Positions 24,784 through 33,579 of a stretch of 63,856 nucleotides of DNA are shown here, in pieces; within the stretch, counting starts at the first letter, position 1; each line of letters starts with the position of its first letter. The stretch covers positions 1-63,856 of the forward strand of contig CALVMD010000009.1 of NCBI GenBank assembly GCA_944342025.1. The letters are read 5' to 3'. This DNA comes from an uncultured Clostridia bacterium. GTDB lineage: Bacteria > Bacillota > Clostridia > Christensenellales > Borkfalkiaceae. Made by a program: the position numbers and the translations under genes. A model generated the notes under the pieces. The model saw only the letters and a list, made by a program, of their open reading frames with translations, searched no databases and was not told the DNA's origin.

Positions 24784-25704
24784 TCACCATAACCCGTTTT
24801 CCGTCTTTTTCGCAAAGAAATTTGTGACCCAAAGGAACGCAAAATTGATCACCGCACTGAACAGCCCTACCGCCGTGCCGTAACCGTAATTGTTTCCTTT
24901 CAAGCCCCTGTCATAGACGAATGTAGCGATGACCTCGCTCCGCTCGGCATTCAGCGGGCGTTTGAGCAGGTACGCTTTTTCAAACCCTACATTTAACATG
25001 CTGCCCATGCGGATGATGAACATGACCGTGATGATGGGCAGAATGGACGGGATCGTCACCGAGATGAGCTGGCGGAACCGTCCCGCGCCGTCGATTTTGG
25101 CCGCGTCGTACAGATCCTGATCCACGCGGCACAGAGCCGCATAAAACACAATGCTCGAAAAGCCCATATTCTGCCAGATGTCCGAAATGAGGTAGATGGG
25201 AAAATAATAATTCGCATCGTCCAGAAGATCTTTGGCTGCTTCCCCCGTGATCGTGGCCATGATATTAGAGATCAGCCCGTCTACTTTGCAAAAATCGACG
25301 ATAATACCGCAGACGACCACGAGCGAAATAAAGACGGGAAGATACGTGAGGATCTGCGCCGTCTTCACGACCGCTTTTGTCTTGATCTCATACAGCAGCA
25401 ACGCAAACAGGATCGGCGCGGGAAACACGAAAATGATGCTGTACACGTTGAGCATGATCGTGTTATACATGATGCGCCCGAAAAAGATGCTGTCAAAAAA
25501 CAATGAAAACCACTGAAATCCGACGTACTCGCTGCCGGCAAATCCCAGTGCGGGCACATAGTCGAAAAACGCCATGAATATCCCGTACAGGGGCACATAA
25601 CAGAAAATGATAAAATAGATCAGAACGGGCAGAAAGAGCAGGTATTCCACTTTCTTCCGCTTGATGTCAATTTTCAGCCGCGCAAAATAACTGTTTTTGT
25701 TCAT
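24784..25704 (-). CDS. Sugar ABC transporter permease, LplB/YteP (MalF-like)
   Basis: A 306-aa permease. It has RKKVEYLLFLPVLIYFIIFC and VPLYGIFMAF near the N-terminus and the EAA motif DLYDAAKIDGAGRFRQLISV. The C-terminal stretch KGNNYGYGTAVGLFSAVINF is typical of LplB. Partner of the LplC-like permease encoded directly downstream and of the solute-binding lipoprotein upstream. Confidence 0.92.
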   Translation of the reverse strand: MNKNSYFARLKIDIKRKKVEYLLFLPVLIYFIIFCYVPLYGIFMAFFDYVPALGFAGSEYVGFQWFSLFFDSIFFGRIMYNTIMLNVYSIIFVFPAPILFALLLYEIKTKAVVKTAQILTYLPVFISLVVVCGIIVDFCKVDGLISNIMATITGEAAKDLLDDANYYFPIYLISDIWQNMGFSSIVFYAALCRVDQDLYDAAKIDGAGRFRQLISVTIPSILPIITVMFIIRMGSMLNVGFEKAYLLKRPLNAERSEVIATFVYDRGLKGNNYGYGTAVGLFSAVINFAFLWVTNFFAKKTENGLW

Positions 25705-25759
25705 TTTCCCCTCTCAAAACTCGGGGGCGGAAGGGCACATCCTTTCCGCCCCGCCAATG

Positions 25760-27388
25760 TCATTCTTCCGATGTCCTTTCGTTATATCTTTCCAAAGCCG
25801 AAGATACGACGCCGAGGATGTCGTCGATCCCCATGCCTGTGAGATTTGCGCGGAATGTGGAATCATAAGTCGCGACAGCGGTGTTCGAAATGTCATTCGT
25901 CTGGCCGGTAATGAATTTCATTTGCTGTTCTTCCACATACTGCGTAATATCCGTAAAGTACAGATCGATCACCTGCTGTTCGTTACGCGTATACGATATA
26001 GGCGGCAGCAAGGCATCCGTCCCTGACTGTTCCGTCCAGCGCTCCATGATGCCGATATTTTCGGGATACCGCTGGATGAGCGGATTGGCCGTCTTTTCCT
26101 GCCGCACGAAGATGCCGTTGTGGCACTTGAAACGGTACAGCGCCGAATAGATGTCCGTGCCTGTGATGTCGTTGTCGAACAGATAATCGGTAAACACGGG
26201 CTCGCCGTCCACCATGTTGTAAGTGACGCCTTCCGTGCCGTAGTTGTACGCCATGATTCCTTCGTCGGTGAATCCCCAATTCAGGAAATCGAGCGCCCTG
26301 TCCAGATTCTCACAGCTCCTCGTGACCACGCCGCAGGTATTCCACGCGCTGTTGTTGGACTGTACATACCAGTTCTTCAGACGGATCTGCAGCTTGTCAC
26401 CCTCATTCAGGACGGGGTACGGCGCGTCGATCCAATCTTTGCCGTACTCGCCGATCAGCGCCGCTGCGTTCTGCGGATTATCGAACATCACGCCCGTCTG
26501 CATGGCTTTGAAATTGTCGACGTTCGTCAGCCAGTCGTTGGTGGTAAACGACGTCGGAATGTACCCCTTGTCGTACCAGCCGCGGATGAGATTGAGATAG
26601 TCGATGTATCCGTTTTCCGCGGGACCATACTTGACTTCGCCCGTCGCAGGATCTTTGATAAAGCCGGACGCAGCGCCGTAAGCGGATATGATCGCCTGTT
26701 CAAGATACTGAAGCCCGAGCGGGTGAATGGCAAATGCGCTGTTCATGCCGAGCTCGTTTTTGAATTTTCCCAAAACGCGATCCCAGTCTTCGATCGTCAC
26801 GGGCGCATCTTCGCCGATGGCGTCGAGCGCTTTTTTATTGAAGATCGGGCCGGAATAGCACCACTCCTCGTATTCGGCAAAGCCCCATACCGCACCGATG
26901 TCGCCGTTGTCCATCGTCGCCTCGCGCAGAATGTCGGGATTGGCCGTCAGGCGGCGGTAATAATCGGGCGCATATTTGGGAAGGTAATCGTTCACATTTC
27001 GATAGATACCGTGAGAAATTCCTTCCTGCACGCCGCCGGGATACCAGTTGCCGCAGAAAATAATATCGGGCAGATCTTTTTCCACGATCATCAGGTTGAA
27101 TTGGTCGGTCTCCTGCCCGACGGGCGGATGAATGAATTCCAATTCAAGATTGAGCTCTTCCGCCGCACGCTGATAGATGACGTTCTTGTCATACGTAGAA
27201 TCGGGCGCCCACTGTTCAAGCGGCGACCAGATCGTCAGCGTAACTTTTTCCGACCTGTCAATGTCCGGAAGGGTCGTCCAGTCGACATCATCGTCGCCCG
27301 GGTTTTTCGGTGCGCACGCCGCAAACACGGAAAGACTCACTGCTGCCGAAAGCAATAAAACGCTAATTCTTCGCAACCATTTTTTCAT
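25760..27388 (-). CDS. Extracellular solute-binding lipoprotein, LplA/family 1
   Basis: A 542-aa protein. The signal peptide with lipobox LSVFAACAPK is followed by a mature domain with KVTLTIWSPLEQW, the family-1 substrate-binding fold, and LplA-like features (FTDEGIMAYNYGTEGVTYNM). It delivers oligosaccharide to the LplB/LplC permeases. First gene of the glycan operon. GGGAGG 8 nt before the ATG lies in the loop of a small hairpin (27391-27412), and the promoter is at 27423-27451. The divergent AraC-type gene is the likely local regulator. Confidence 0.92.
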   Translation of the reverse strand: MKKWLRRISVLLLSAAVSLSVFAACAPKNPGDDDVDWTTLPDIDRSEKVTLTIWSPLEQWAPDSTYDKNVIYQRAAEELNLELEFIHPPVGQETDQFNLMIVEKDLPDIIFCGNWYPGGVQEGISHGIYRNVNDYLPKYAPDYYRRLTANPDILREATMDNGDIGAVWGFAEYEEWCYSGPIFNKKALDAIGEDAPVTIEDWDRVLGKFKNELGMNSAFAIHPLGLQYLEQAIISAYGAASGFIKDPATGEVKYGPAENGYIDYLNLIRGWYDKGYIPTSFTTNDWLTNVDNFKAMQTGVMFDNPQNAAALIGEYGKDWIDAPYPVLNEGDKLQIRLKNWYVQSNNSAWNTCGVVTRSCENLDRALDFLNWGFTDEGIMAYNYGTEGVTYNMVDGEPVFTDYLFDNDITGTDIYSALYRFKCHNGIFVRQEKTANPLIQRYPENIGIMERWTEQSGTDALLPPISYTRNEQQVIDLYFTDITQYVEEQQMKFITGQTNDISNTAVATYDSTFRANLTGMGIDDILGVVSSALERYNERTSEE

Positions 27389-27390
27389 GC

Positions 27391-27412
27391 CTACATTTTC
27401 CTCCCTATGTAG
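27391..27412 (-). promoter_or_regulatory. Hairpin presenting the ribosome binding site of the solute-binding-protein gene
   Basis: CTACAT and ATGTAG (6 bp) enclose AGGGAGGAAA, the ribosome binding site, two nucleotides before the ATG. It could tune translation of the first operon gene. Confidence 0.45.
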
Positions 27413-27422
27413 CTATATTTCG

Positions 27423-27451
27423 ATTATAACCCATCACCCACCCCCGAACAA
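27423..27451 (-). promoter_or_regulatory. Promoter of the glycan operon
   Basis: TTGTTC (27451-27446), 17 nt, TATAAT (27428-27423), read leftward. The weak -35 fits activator dependence on an AraC-type protein. Confidence 0.65.
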
Positions 27452-27523
27452 TATCATTTTTCGCATTTTTTATTTTATATTTTTTGCACATTTTGCATAT
27501 TTTGAAAAAATTTACAATAAATA

Positions 27524-27552
27524 TTGACAATATATACTTTCTATTCTATAAT
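27524..27552 (+). promoter_or_regulatory. Perfect-consensus promoter of the araC-like gene
   Basis: TTGACA (27524-27529), 17 nt, TATAAT (27547-27552). The ATG lies 6 nt after the -10, so the mRNA would begin at or next to the start codon. Confidence 0.85.
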
Positions 27553-27558
27553 ACTGTC

Positions 27559-28337
27559 ATGAATTTCAAGATCCTTTCCTTCGAATTGAACGCCACGGAA
27601 AAAAAAGGTTTTCAGATCAAACGCCCGAGCGGCAAGGGTCACTATGTGTTTGCGCGGTTTCACACCCCTACCATCATCCAGGACCGTTTCGGCACCGAGA
27701 TGCGGAGGCCGAACGCGTGCATCCTGTTCGGCCCGAACACAGACCAGTTGTTTTCTTCGCCGAAAACGACTTGCTGCACGACTACGTCACGTTTAAGGTG
27801 GCGAACGGACTTTTCTTTCAGCAGATCGGGTTTAAGACAGACACCGTTTTTTACCCCTCTTCCTGCGAACTGTTGGACAGCACGCTGGAAGAAATACAGA
27901 GCGAGCGGGCTTTTTCCTTCATCGCGAAGCAGGAAATGATCAACAGCGCACTCACGCTGCTCTTTATCACGCTGGCGCGCGATATGTATTACACAGAAAC
28001 GGGCAGCGGAGAGGCTCCCCTGCACGAATCTTTCTTTCAGCTGCGCAACGACATGTTCCTCAACCCGGGAGAATACACCGTCAAAGACATGGCGGAAAAG
28101 CTCCACCTGACGCCCGCGCATTTCTCGGCACGGTACAGGCAGCTGTTCAAAATTTCTCCGATGCGGGACTTGACGAACGCAAAAGTAGAGATGGCGAAAA
28201 AGCTCCTCGGCGACGGAAAACACCCGCAGACGGTTTCGGAGCTGATGAACTTCGACAGTCTGCCCAACTTTTACAAATGGTTCAAAAAGAACACCGGCAT
28301 GACACCGAAAGAATTTTTACAGGTGCCCGCACCCTGA
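27559..28337 (+). pseudogene. AraC-family regulator with an apparent single-base frameshift
   Basis: The first part in one frame (MNFKILSFELNATEKKGFQI to CILFGPNTDQL) and the rest in the -1 frame (FFAENDLLHDYVTF to the stop at 28335-28337) together give a complete AraC-family sensor plus double helix-turn-helix regulator (TVKDMAEKLHLTPAHFSARY, then GMTPKEFL). The junction is at the T4 run 27751-27754; one extra base there restores the frame. No canonical slippery heptamer is present, so a real one-base deletion or a sequence error is more likely than programmed frameshifting. Divergent from the glycan operon, of which it is the likely activator. The ATG is 6 nt after a perfect -10 box with no ribosome binding site, suggesting a leaderless message. 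Confidence 0.75.
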
Positions 28338-28404
28338 GCCGCCGCGGCGGGGACCCTTTTCAACGGCGTTTCCCCGGCAAATGAAAGCCGCGCCCGCGCA
28401 TGGC

Positions 28405-28433
28405 TTGACTTATCCGAAAAAATCTGATAGGAT
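28405..28433 (+). promoter_or_regulatory. Promoter of the spoU-like gene
   Basis: TTGACT (28405-28410), 17 nt, TAGGAT (28428-28433), six nucleotides before the ATG. Confidence 0.7.
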
Positions 28434-28439
28434 ACAACC

Positions 28440-29279
28440 ATGAACATCAGCATAGACGAAGTGCTGACTCGGCATGATTTTCTGCCGATCGGCGAACAAA
28501 ACCCCAAGATCAAACAGATCAAAGGGATCCTCTCCAATTCCAAGCCAAACCCGCACAAACTTTTCGTTGCGGAGGGGATCTGGATCCTGAAGATGTGCGA
28601 ACAGTTTTCCACGCCCGTCGATTCGCTCATCCTCTGCCCCGAACATATCCGCACGGCGGAAGCGGCGGCGCTTGCGGACAGCCTGGCCGCCCGCGCGGGC
28701 GAACTGTATACCGTATCCGCAAAGACGTTCGAAAAGATTTCCGAGCGCGGCCAGCCCGACGGGCTTTTGGCGCTCGCAAAGCTGCCCTCGCACAATCTTT
28801 CCGAATTCAAGCCTCCGAAAAACGCCGTGATTTTGGTACTGGACGGCATCGAGATCCCGGGGAACGTGGGCACGATGCTGCGCATGGCGGACGGCGCGGG
28901 ACTGGACGGCGTATTCATCTGCAACCGGAAGGCGCGTCTCACTCACCCGAAACTCATCAAGGGCAGCCAGGGCGCCATCCTGTCGGTGCCCGTATTCGAG
29001 TTCGAAAGCGTCGCCAAATGCAGAGCCTGGCTGAAAGAACACGGCTTTGTCGTGTACCTTGCGGATACGCGCGCCGAAAGATACTATTACGATGAACCGT
29101 TCGGCGTGAAGACCGCTCTCGTGATGGGCAGCGAGCGCTACGGGATTACGCGCGAATGGTACGACGGCGAATACAGGATGATCGCCATCCCCATGCTCGG
29201 AAAGTGCGATTCCCTCAACGTGGGCGTCGCCGCGACGGTGCTTTGCTACGACGCGAGCATGAAAAACAAGATGCGCTGA
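28440..29279 (+). CDS. SpoU/TrmH-family RNA 2-prime-O-methyltransferase
   Basis: A 279-aa SPOUT methyltransferase. The N-terminal substrate-binding segment (NPKIKQIKGILSNSKPNPHK, then LFVAEG) leads to the knotted SAM domain with motif 1 LDGIEIPGNVGTMLRMADGAG, motif 2 LVMGSERYGIT and motif 3 IPMLGKCDSLNVGVAATVLC. It modifies a ribose in rRNA or tRNA; the target is not readable. The ATG lies six nucleotides after the -10 box and lacks a Shine-Dalgarno sequence, as for the neighbouring araC-like gene. Confidence 0.92.
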   Translation: MNISIDEVLTRHDFLPIGEQNPKIKQIKGILSNSKPNPHKLFVAEGIWILKMCEQFSTPVDSLILCPEHIRTAEAAALADSLAARAGELYTVSAKTFEKISERGQPDGLLALAKLPSHNLSEFKPPKNAVILVLDGIEIPGNVGTMLRMADGAGLDGVFICNRKARLTHPKLIKGSQGAILSVPVFEFESVAKCRAWLKEHGFVVYLADTRAERYYYDEPFGVKTALVMGSERYGITREWYDGEYRMIAIPMLGKCDSLNVGVAATVLCYDASMKNKMR

Positions 29280-29307
29280 AACATATGGTATATTGCCGAA
29301 AAACAAA

Positions 29308-29350
29308 AAAAGCGCGGCGCCTTTCCCAAAACGGAAAGGCGCCGCGCTTT
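29308..29350. terminator. Bidirectional terminator
   Basis: A 17-bp stem (AAGCGCGGCGCCTTTCC and complement) surrounds a 6-nt loop, flanked by A and T runs, between the converging spoU-like and ACT-domain genes. Confidence 0.9.
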
Positions 29351-29377
29351 ATCTGCGCACAAACGCGCAGCGGAATA

Positions 29378-29800
29378 TTACAAGATCTTTTCGGACAGCA
29401 GTTTGATGCCCTTGTTCTGGAGGAGCGAGACCGCCCTGTCCGTCTCGTTCACGCGCATGAGGATCTTTGCGGTGTTGTGATTGGTGAGGACGAACGAATA
29501 GAGGTATTCGATATTGATGTCGCTCTCTTCCATCAGCGACACGACCTCCGCCAGCGCGTTCGGGCGATCGGCGACCTCAACGCCGATGAGCTCCGTGATC
29601 CCGACGGTGAACCCCTCGTTTTTGAGGACTTCGTACGCCCTGTCGTTGTCGCGCGCGATAAACCGCACGATGCCGAAATCCTTCGTGTCCGCAATGGACA
29701 GCGTGACAAAATCGATCCCCTCTTTTCCGAGGGCATGGGTCAGCTTATACAGCCTGCCCGGCCTGTTTTCCATAAAAACGGACAATTGTTTGACTAACAT
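29378..29800 (-). CDS. Tandem ACT-domain protein
   Basis: A 140-aa protein made of two ACT domains (QLSVFMENRPGRLYKLTHAL, then GVEVADRPNALAEVVSLMEE). Such proteins are regularly encoded beside phenylacetate-CoA ligase and indolepyruvate oxidoreductase genes and probably sense an aromatic amino acid. AAGGAGG precedes the ATG. It is the last gene of the cluster 34878-29378, about 105 nt after the ligase gene. A TATAAT-like element lies in that gap, so it may also have its own promoter. Confidence 0.88.
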   Translation of the reverse strand: MLVKQLSVFMENRPGRLYKLTHALGKEGIDFVTLSIADTKDFGIVRFIARDNDRAYEVLKNEGFTVGITELIGVEVADRPNALAEVVSLMEESDINIEYLYSFVLTNHNTAKILMRVNETDRAVSLLQNKGIKLLSEKIL

Positions 29801-29905
29801 GATCTTCCTCCTTATCCTTTCGATGCGGTTTTTCTGCGATTATATAGTAGCACATGCGGCGCGGCTTTTCAAGCCCGGGGCGCAAAAAAGTAGAAACTTT
29901 CCGCT

Positions 29906-31219
29906 TTATTCCCTTCTGTCGATCACGCGGACGGCTTTCCCTTCGCTGCGGCGGATCGTTCCCTTTTCGCAGAGCCTGATCTTTGCACCGACGCCGATAT
30001 AGGAATTGACCTCCGTTTCCACCTTCTTTTTGATCGCTTCGACGTCGGACACCTTGTCGGGCGTGAGATTTCCGTCCAGTTCGATGTCGATCTCCATGAC
30101 GTCGAGATTGTTGATCCTGTCCACATAGATCATGTAATGCGGCGAAACACCCGAAACGTTCATGATCGCGGCCTCGATCTGAGACGGGAACACGTTGACC
30201 CCGCGGATGATGAGCATGTCGTCGGAACGGCCCTTGACCTTGCCCATTTTCACCGTCGTCCTGCCGCAGGCGCACTTTTCGTTGCTCAGCGTGCATAGGT
30301 CGCGCGTGCGGTAACGGATGAGCGGCTGTCCCGTTTTGGTAATGGTCGTAAATACCAGTTCGCCCTCACAGCCGAAAGGCAGCGGTTCGAGCGTTTCGGG
30401 GTCGATGATCTCGGGGATGAAGTGATCTTCCTGGATGTGACAGCCGTGCTTTTGCATGCATTCCATCGCGACGCCGGGGCCGGAAATTTCGGAAAGGCCG
30501 TAAATATCGAGCGCGTCGATATGCAGAAGTTTCTCCAGCTCGCTGCGCATCTGATACGTCCACGGCTCGGCGCCGAACGCGCCGCCGACGAGGGAAAAAT
30601 CCTCGATGTTCATGCCCGCTTTCTGGATCTCCGTGCCGAGATAAATGGCGTAAGAAGGCGTACAGCACAAATGCGTCGCGCCGAAATCGCGCAAAAGGGT
30701 GAGCTGGCGGATGGTATTGCCCGCACTGGCGGGTACGGTGCCGGCGCCGATTTTCTGCGCGCCGTAATGCGCACCCAGACCGCCCGTAAACAGACCATAG
30801 CCGTAAGCGACGTGTACGACGGAATCTTTCGTCACGCCCGCCATCGCAAGGGAACGCGCGGCGATCTCTGACCATACGTCTATGTCGTTCTGCGTATAGC
30901 CCACAACTGTGAGCTTGCCCGTCGTACCGCTCGACGCGTGGATCTCGACGATGTCGCTCTGCGGCGAGGAATAAAACCCGAACGGATACGCCTCGCGCAG
31001 GTCGTGCTTGACCGTGAACGGCAGTTTGCAGAGATCGGAAACCGAACGGATGTCGGACGGTTTGATCTTACATTCGTCCATCTTGGCACGGTACGGCTTA
31101 CAATTATTATAGACGAGCTCGACCGTCTTGCGGAGTCGCTCGCTTTGCAGATTTTCCATCTCCGAACGCGTCATGCACTCGTATTCGGGACGGTAAATGT
31201 AATCTTTAACTTTAGACAT
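29906..31219 (-). CDS. paaK: Phenylacetate-CoA ligase (aryl-acetate AMP-forming CoA ligase) 1
   Basis: A 437-aa adenylate-forming ligase. HASSGTTGKLTVVGYTQNDI is the AMP-binding loop. ALDIYGLSEISGPGVAMEC, LIRYRTRDL and GRSDDMLIIRGVNVFPSQIE are further PaaK motifs. Beside IorAB it more likely interconverts arylacetyl-CoA and arylacetate than degrades phenylacetate aerobically. The ATG at 31219 has AAAGGGG. It lies 30 nt after iorB and belongs to the same operon. Confidence 0.92.
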   Translation of the reverse strand: MSKVKDYIYRPEYECMTRSEMENLQSERLRKTVELVYNNCKPYRAKMDECKIKPSDIRSVSDLCKLPFTVKHDLREAYPFGFYSSPQSDIVEIHASSGTTGKLTVVGYTQNDIDVWSEIAARSLAMAGVTKDSVVHVAYGYGLFTGGLGAHYGAQKIGAGTVPASAGNTIRQLTLLRDFGATHLCCTPSYAIYLGTEIQKAGMNIEDFSLVGGAFGAEPWTYQMRSELEKLLHIDALDIYGLSEISGPGVAMECMQKHGCHIQEDHFIPEIIDPETLEPLPFGCEGELVFTTITKTGQPLIRYRTRDLCTLSNEKCACGRTTVKMGKVKGRSDDMLIIRGVNVFPSQIEAAIMNVSGVSPHYMIYVDRINNLDVMEIDIELDGNLTPDKVSDVEAIKKKVETEVNSYIGVGAKIRLCEKGTIRRSEGKAVRVIDRRE

Positions 31220-31249
31220 GATCTTCCCCTTTGTCATTGATTCAGCGAT

Positions 31250-31819
31250 TTATACGGCAGCATAGCCGAGGGCGAACGCCCTGCGGTTCATTTCGATCGT
31301 TTTGGGCGGAATGCAGGAAAGGAGCGCGTTTTCAAACTTTTCGCGGTCCAGCCCCATCTTTTTGCACAGTGCGCCCAGCATGACGGCATTTGCCGACTTC
31401 GCATTGCCCGCTTCGAGCGAAAGCCCCAGCGCGTCGACCCCGACGCCGGGCAGCTGCGATTCGATCCCCTTCGGATACTCCGCCGCGCCCGTCACGACGG
31501 GCATGGGCATGATCTCCTGCGTAGAATACAGGACCTCGCCCCCCTTTTTCAGATAGTGAAGGTAGCGGAGCGCCTCGAGTTTTTCAAAGGCGAGGATCAG
31601 GTCCGCGCCGCCCTCGTCTATGATGGGCGAGGCGATGTCTTCCCCGATGCGCACATACGTCATCACGCTGCCGCCGCGCTGCGCCATGCCGTGCACTTCG
31701 CTCAGCTTGACGTCTCTGCCGATGTCCGTCGCATATTTTCCGAGTACGCGGCTGGCAAGCAGCGTACCCTGCCCGCCGACGCCCACGATCAGGATGTCGA
31801 CCGTCTTTTTTTCGCTCAT
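31250..31819 (-). CDS. iorB: Indolepyruvate:ferredoxin oxidoreductase beta subunit
   Basis: A 189-aa gamma-domain-type subunit (ILIVGVGGQGTLLASRVLGK, then EVHGMAQRGGSVMTYVRIG). With IorA it oxidatively decarboxylates aryl pyruvates (indole-, phenyl-, hydroxyphenylpyruvate) to arylacetyl-CoA, reducing ferredoxin. Cytoplasmic and oxygen sensitive. One nucleotide separates it from iorA. Confidence 0.93.
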   Translation of the reverse strand: MSEKKTVDILIVGVGGQGTLLASRVLGKYATDIGRDVKLSEVHGMAQRGGSVMTYVRIGEDIASPIIDEGGADLILAFEKLEALRYLHYLKKGGEVLYSTQEIMPMPVVTGAAEYPKGIESQLPGVGVDALGLSLEAGNAKSANAVMLGALCKKMGLDREKFENALLSCIPPKTIEMNRRAFALGYAAV

Positions 31820-31820
31820 T

Positions 31821-33539
31821 TTACTTCACCTCCCCGTCGATCGCGCCGAATTTGCACACGCCCTGGCAAAGTCCGCATTCGGTGCAGAGGGAAACGTCGA
31901 TCGTGATGCCGTCTTTGCCGTTTACGATCGCAGGACACCCAAGTTTGAGGCACGCCTTGCATTTTTTGCACTTTTCGTTGACGCGGAATCCCTCGTACAG
32001 GCGCTTTTTGAGGAGAACGCACGGCTTTTTCGCGATCACGACGGATACGCCCTCGTTTGCGAGCGCCGCTTTGACCGCGCTTTCCGTCGCGGCAAGGTCG
32101 TTCGGATTCACCGTGCAGACGTCTTTCACGCCGACGGCGCGGCAGACTTCGGCAAGATCCAGTTCGTATGTATCTTCCTTTTTGATTGTCTTCCCTGTCG
32201 CGGGATGGTCCTGATGCCCCGTCATGCCCGTCGTGCGGTTATCCAGAATGATGACGGTCACTTTCGCCTTGTTGTAGACCGCGTCGATCAGCCCCGTGAT
32301 GCCGCTGTGAATGAAGGTGGAATCGCCTATGACCGCGACGGAACGGCTGTGCGCCTCGGGATCCGCCTTGTCGAACCCGATCGCCATACCGATGCTCGCG
32401 CCCATGCAGACGACCGCGTCCATCGCGGACAGGGGCGGAACGGCGCCCAGCGTATAGCAGCCGATATCGCCCAGAACGTTGAGTTTGAGTTTGGAAAGGA
32501 CGTAAAAGACGCCCCTGTGCGGGCAGCCCGCGCACAGCACGGGCGGGCGGGCGGGCACATTCGCGCAGGCGCCGCCGGGTGCCTCGCCCAGCACCCTCTC
32601 CCGTATGAGTTTAGCGGAAAATTCCCCTTCGAGCGGGAAGATCTCCTTCCCTTCCACTTTGATGCCTGCCGCCTTTACGATCGTTTCGATATGCGGCGCC
32701 AGCTCTTCCGCGACGATGCAGCGGTCCACGCTTTCGGCGAACTTTCTGATCAGCCCGATCGGGAGCGGATAGACCAGCCCGAGTTTCAGGATACTGGCGT
32801 CGGGCAGAGCCTCTTTCACATACTGATAGACGCCGCCCGAGCAGATGACGCCGAGCGATCTACCCTTCTTTTCGACGCGGTTGATCGGAAACGTTTCGGA
32901 ATCTTCGGAAAGTTTTCTCGTCCGCTCTTCTACGACGACGTGTTTGACGCGCGCATTGGCGGGCATCATGACATATTTGGGGATGTTCTTTTCGTAGGGC
33001 CGCAGGCCGAGTTCTTTTCTGTCTTCCAGCTCCACAAGGCTCTGCGAATGCGCCACGCGGGTTGTCAGGCGCAAAATGACGGGCGTATCGTACTTTTCGG
33101 ACAGTTCGAACGCGTATTTGGTAAATTCTTTCGCCTCTGCGCTGTCGGACGGTTCCAGAACGGGCACTTTGGCGCTGACCGCCGTAAGGCGGGTGTCCTG
33201 CTCGTTCTGAGAAGAGAACACCGACGGATCGTCCGCCACGGCGATGACAAGGCCCCCGTTGACGCCCGTATAAGACGCCGTAAACAGCGGATCGCACGCC
33301 ACGTTCAAACCGACGTGCTTCATCGAGACGATGGCGCGAGCCCCCTTGATCGAGGCGCCCAGGCCCACTTCCAGCGCCACTTTTTCGTTCGGCGACCATT
33401 CGCTGTATACTTCGGGAAAACGCGCGATCTCTTCCGTGATCTCGGTGGACGGCGTACCGGGATAAGCCGCGGCGACTTTTACGCCCGCTTCCCACGCGCC
33501 GCGCGCGACGGCGTGATCCCCCAACATGAGTTTTTTCAT
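31821..33539 (-). CDS. iorA: Indolepyruvate:ferredoxin oxidoreductase alpha subunit
   Basis: A 572-aa TPP-dependent subunit. The N-terminal pyrimidine-binding domain (GDHAVARGAWEAGVKVAAAY, PGTPSTEI) is followed by the TPP-binding region (GDIGCYTLG, AVIGDSTFIHSGITGLIDAV, VIILDNRTTGMTGHQDHP) and a C-terminal ferredoxin domain with CKKCKACLKLGCPA and CTECGLCQGVC carrying two [4Fe-4S] clusters. The second enzyme of the arylacetate unit, cotranscribed with two CoA ligases. Confidence 0.95.
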   Translation of the reverse strand: MKKLMLGDHAVARGAWEAGVKVAAAYPGTPSTEITEEIARFPEVYSEWSPNEKVALEVGLGASIKGARAIVSMKHVGLNVACDPLFTASYTGVNGGLVIAVADDPSVFSSQNEQDTRLTAVSAKVPVLEPSDSAEAKEFTKYAFELSEKYDTPVILRLTTRVAHSQSLVELEDRKELGLRPYEKNIPKYVMMPANARVKHVVVEERTRKLSEDSETFPINRVEKKGRSLGVICSGGVYQYVKEALPDASILKLGLVYPLPIGLIRKFAESVDRCIVAEELAPHIETIVKAAGIKVEGKEIFPLEGEFSAKLIRERVLGEAPGGACANVPARPPVLCAGCPHRGVFYVLSKLKLNVLGDIGCYTLGAVPPLSAMDAVVCMGASIGMAIGFDKADPEAHSRSVAVIGDSTFIHSGITGLIDAVYNKAKVTVIILDNRTTGMTGHQDHPATGKTIKKEDTYELDLAEVCRAVGVKDVCTVNPNDLAATESAVKAALANEGVSVVIAKKPCVLLKKRLYEGFRVNEKCKKCKACLKLGCPAIVNGKDGITIDVSLCTECGLCQGVCKFGAIDGEVK

Positions 33540-33579
33540 TGATCTGAACCTACCTGATCTTGATTTTTCCGAACGTGCC

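Noticed and set aside
27745-27760. Programmed -1 frameshift in the araC-like gene
   Set aside because: The site reads G TTT TCT, which does not fit the X-XXY-YYZ rule; a real indel or sequence error is more likely.
31620-33542. A 640-codon plus-strand open frame
   Set aside because: Antisense to iorA/iorB, which have complete catalytic and ferredoxin motifs.
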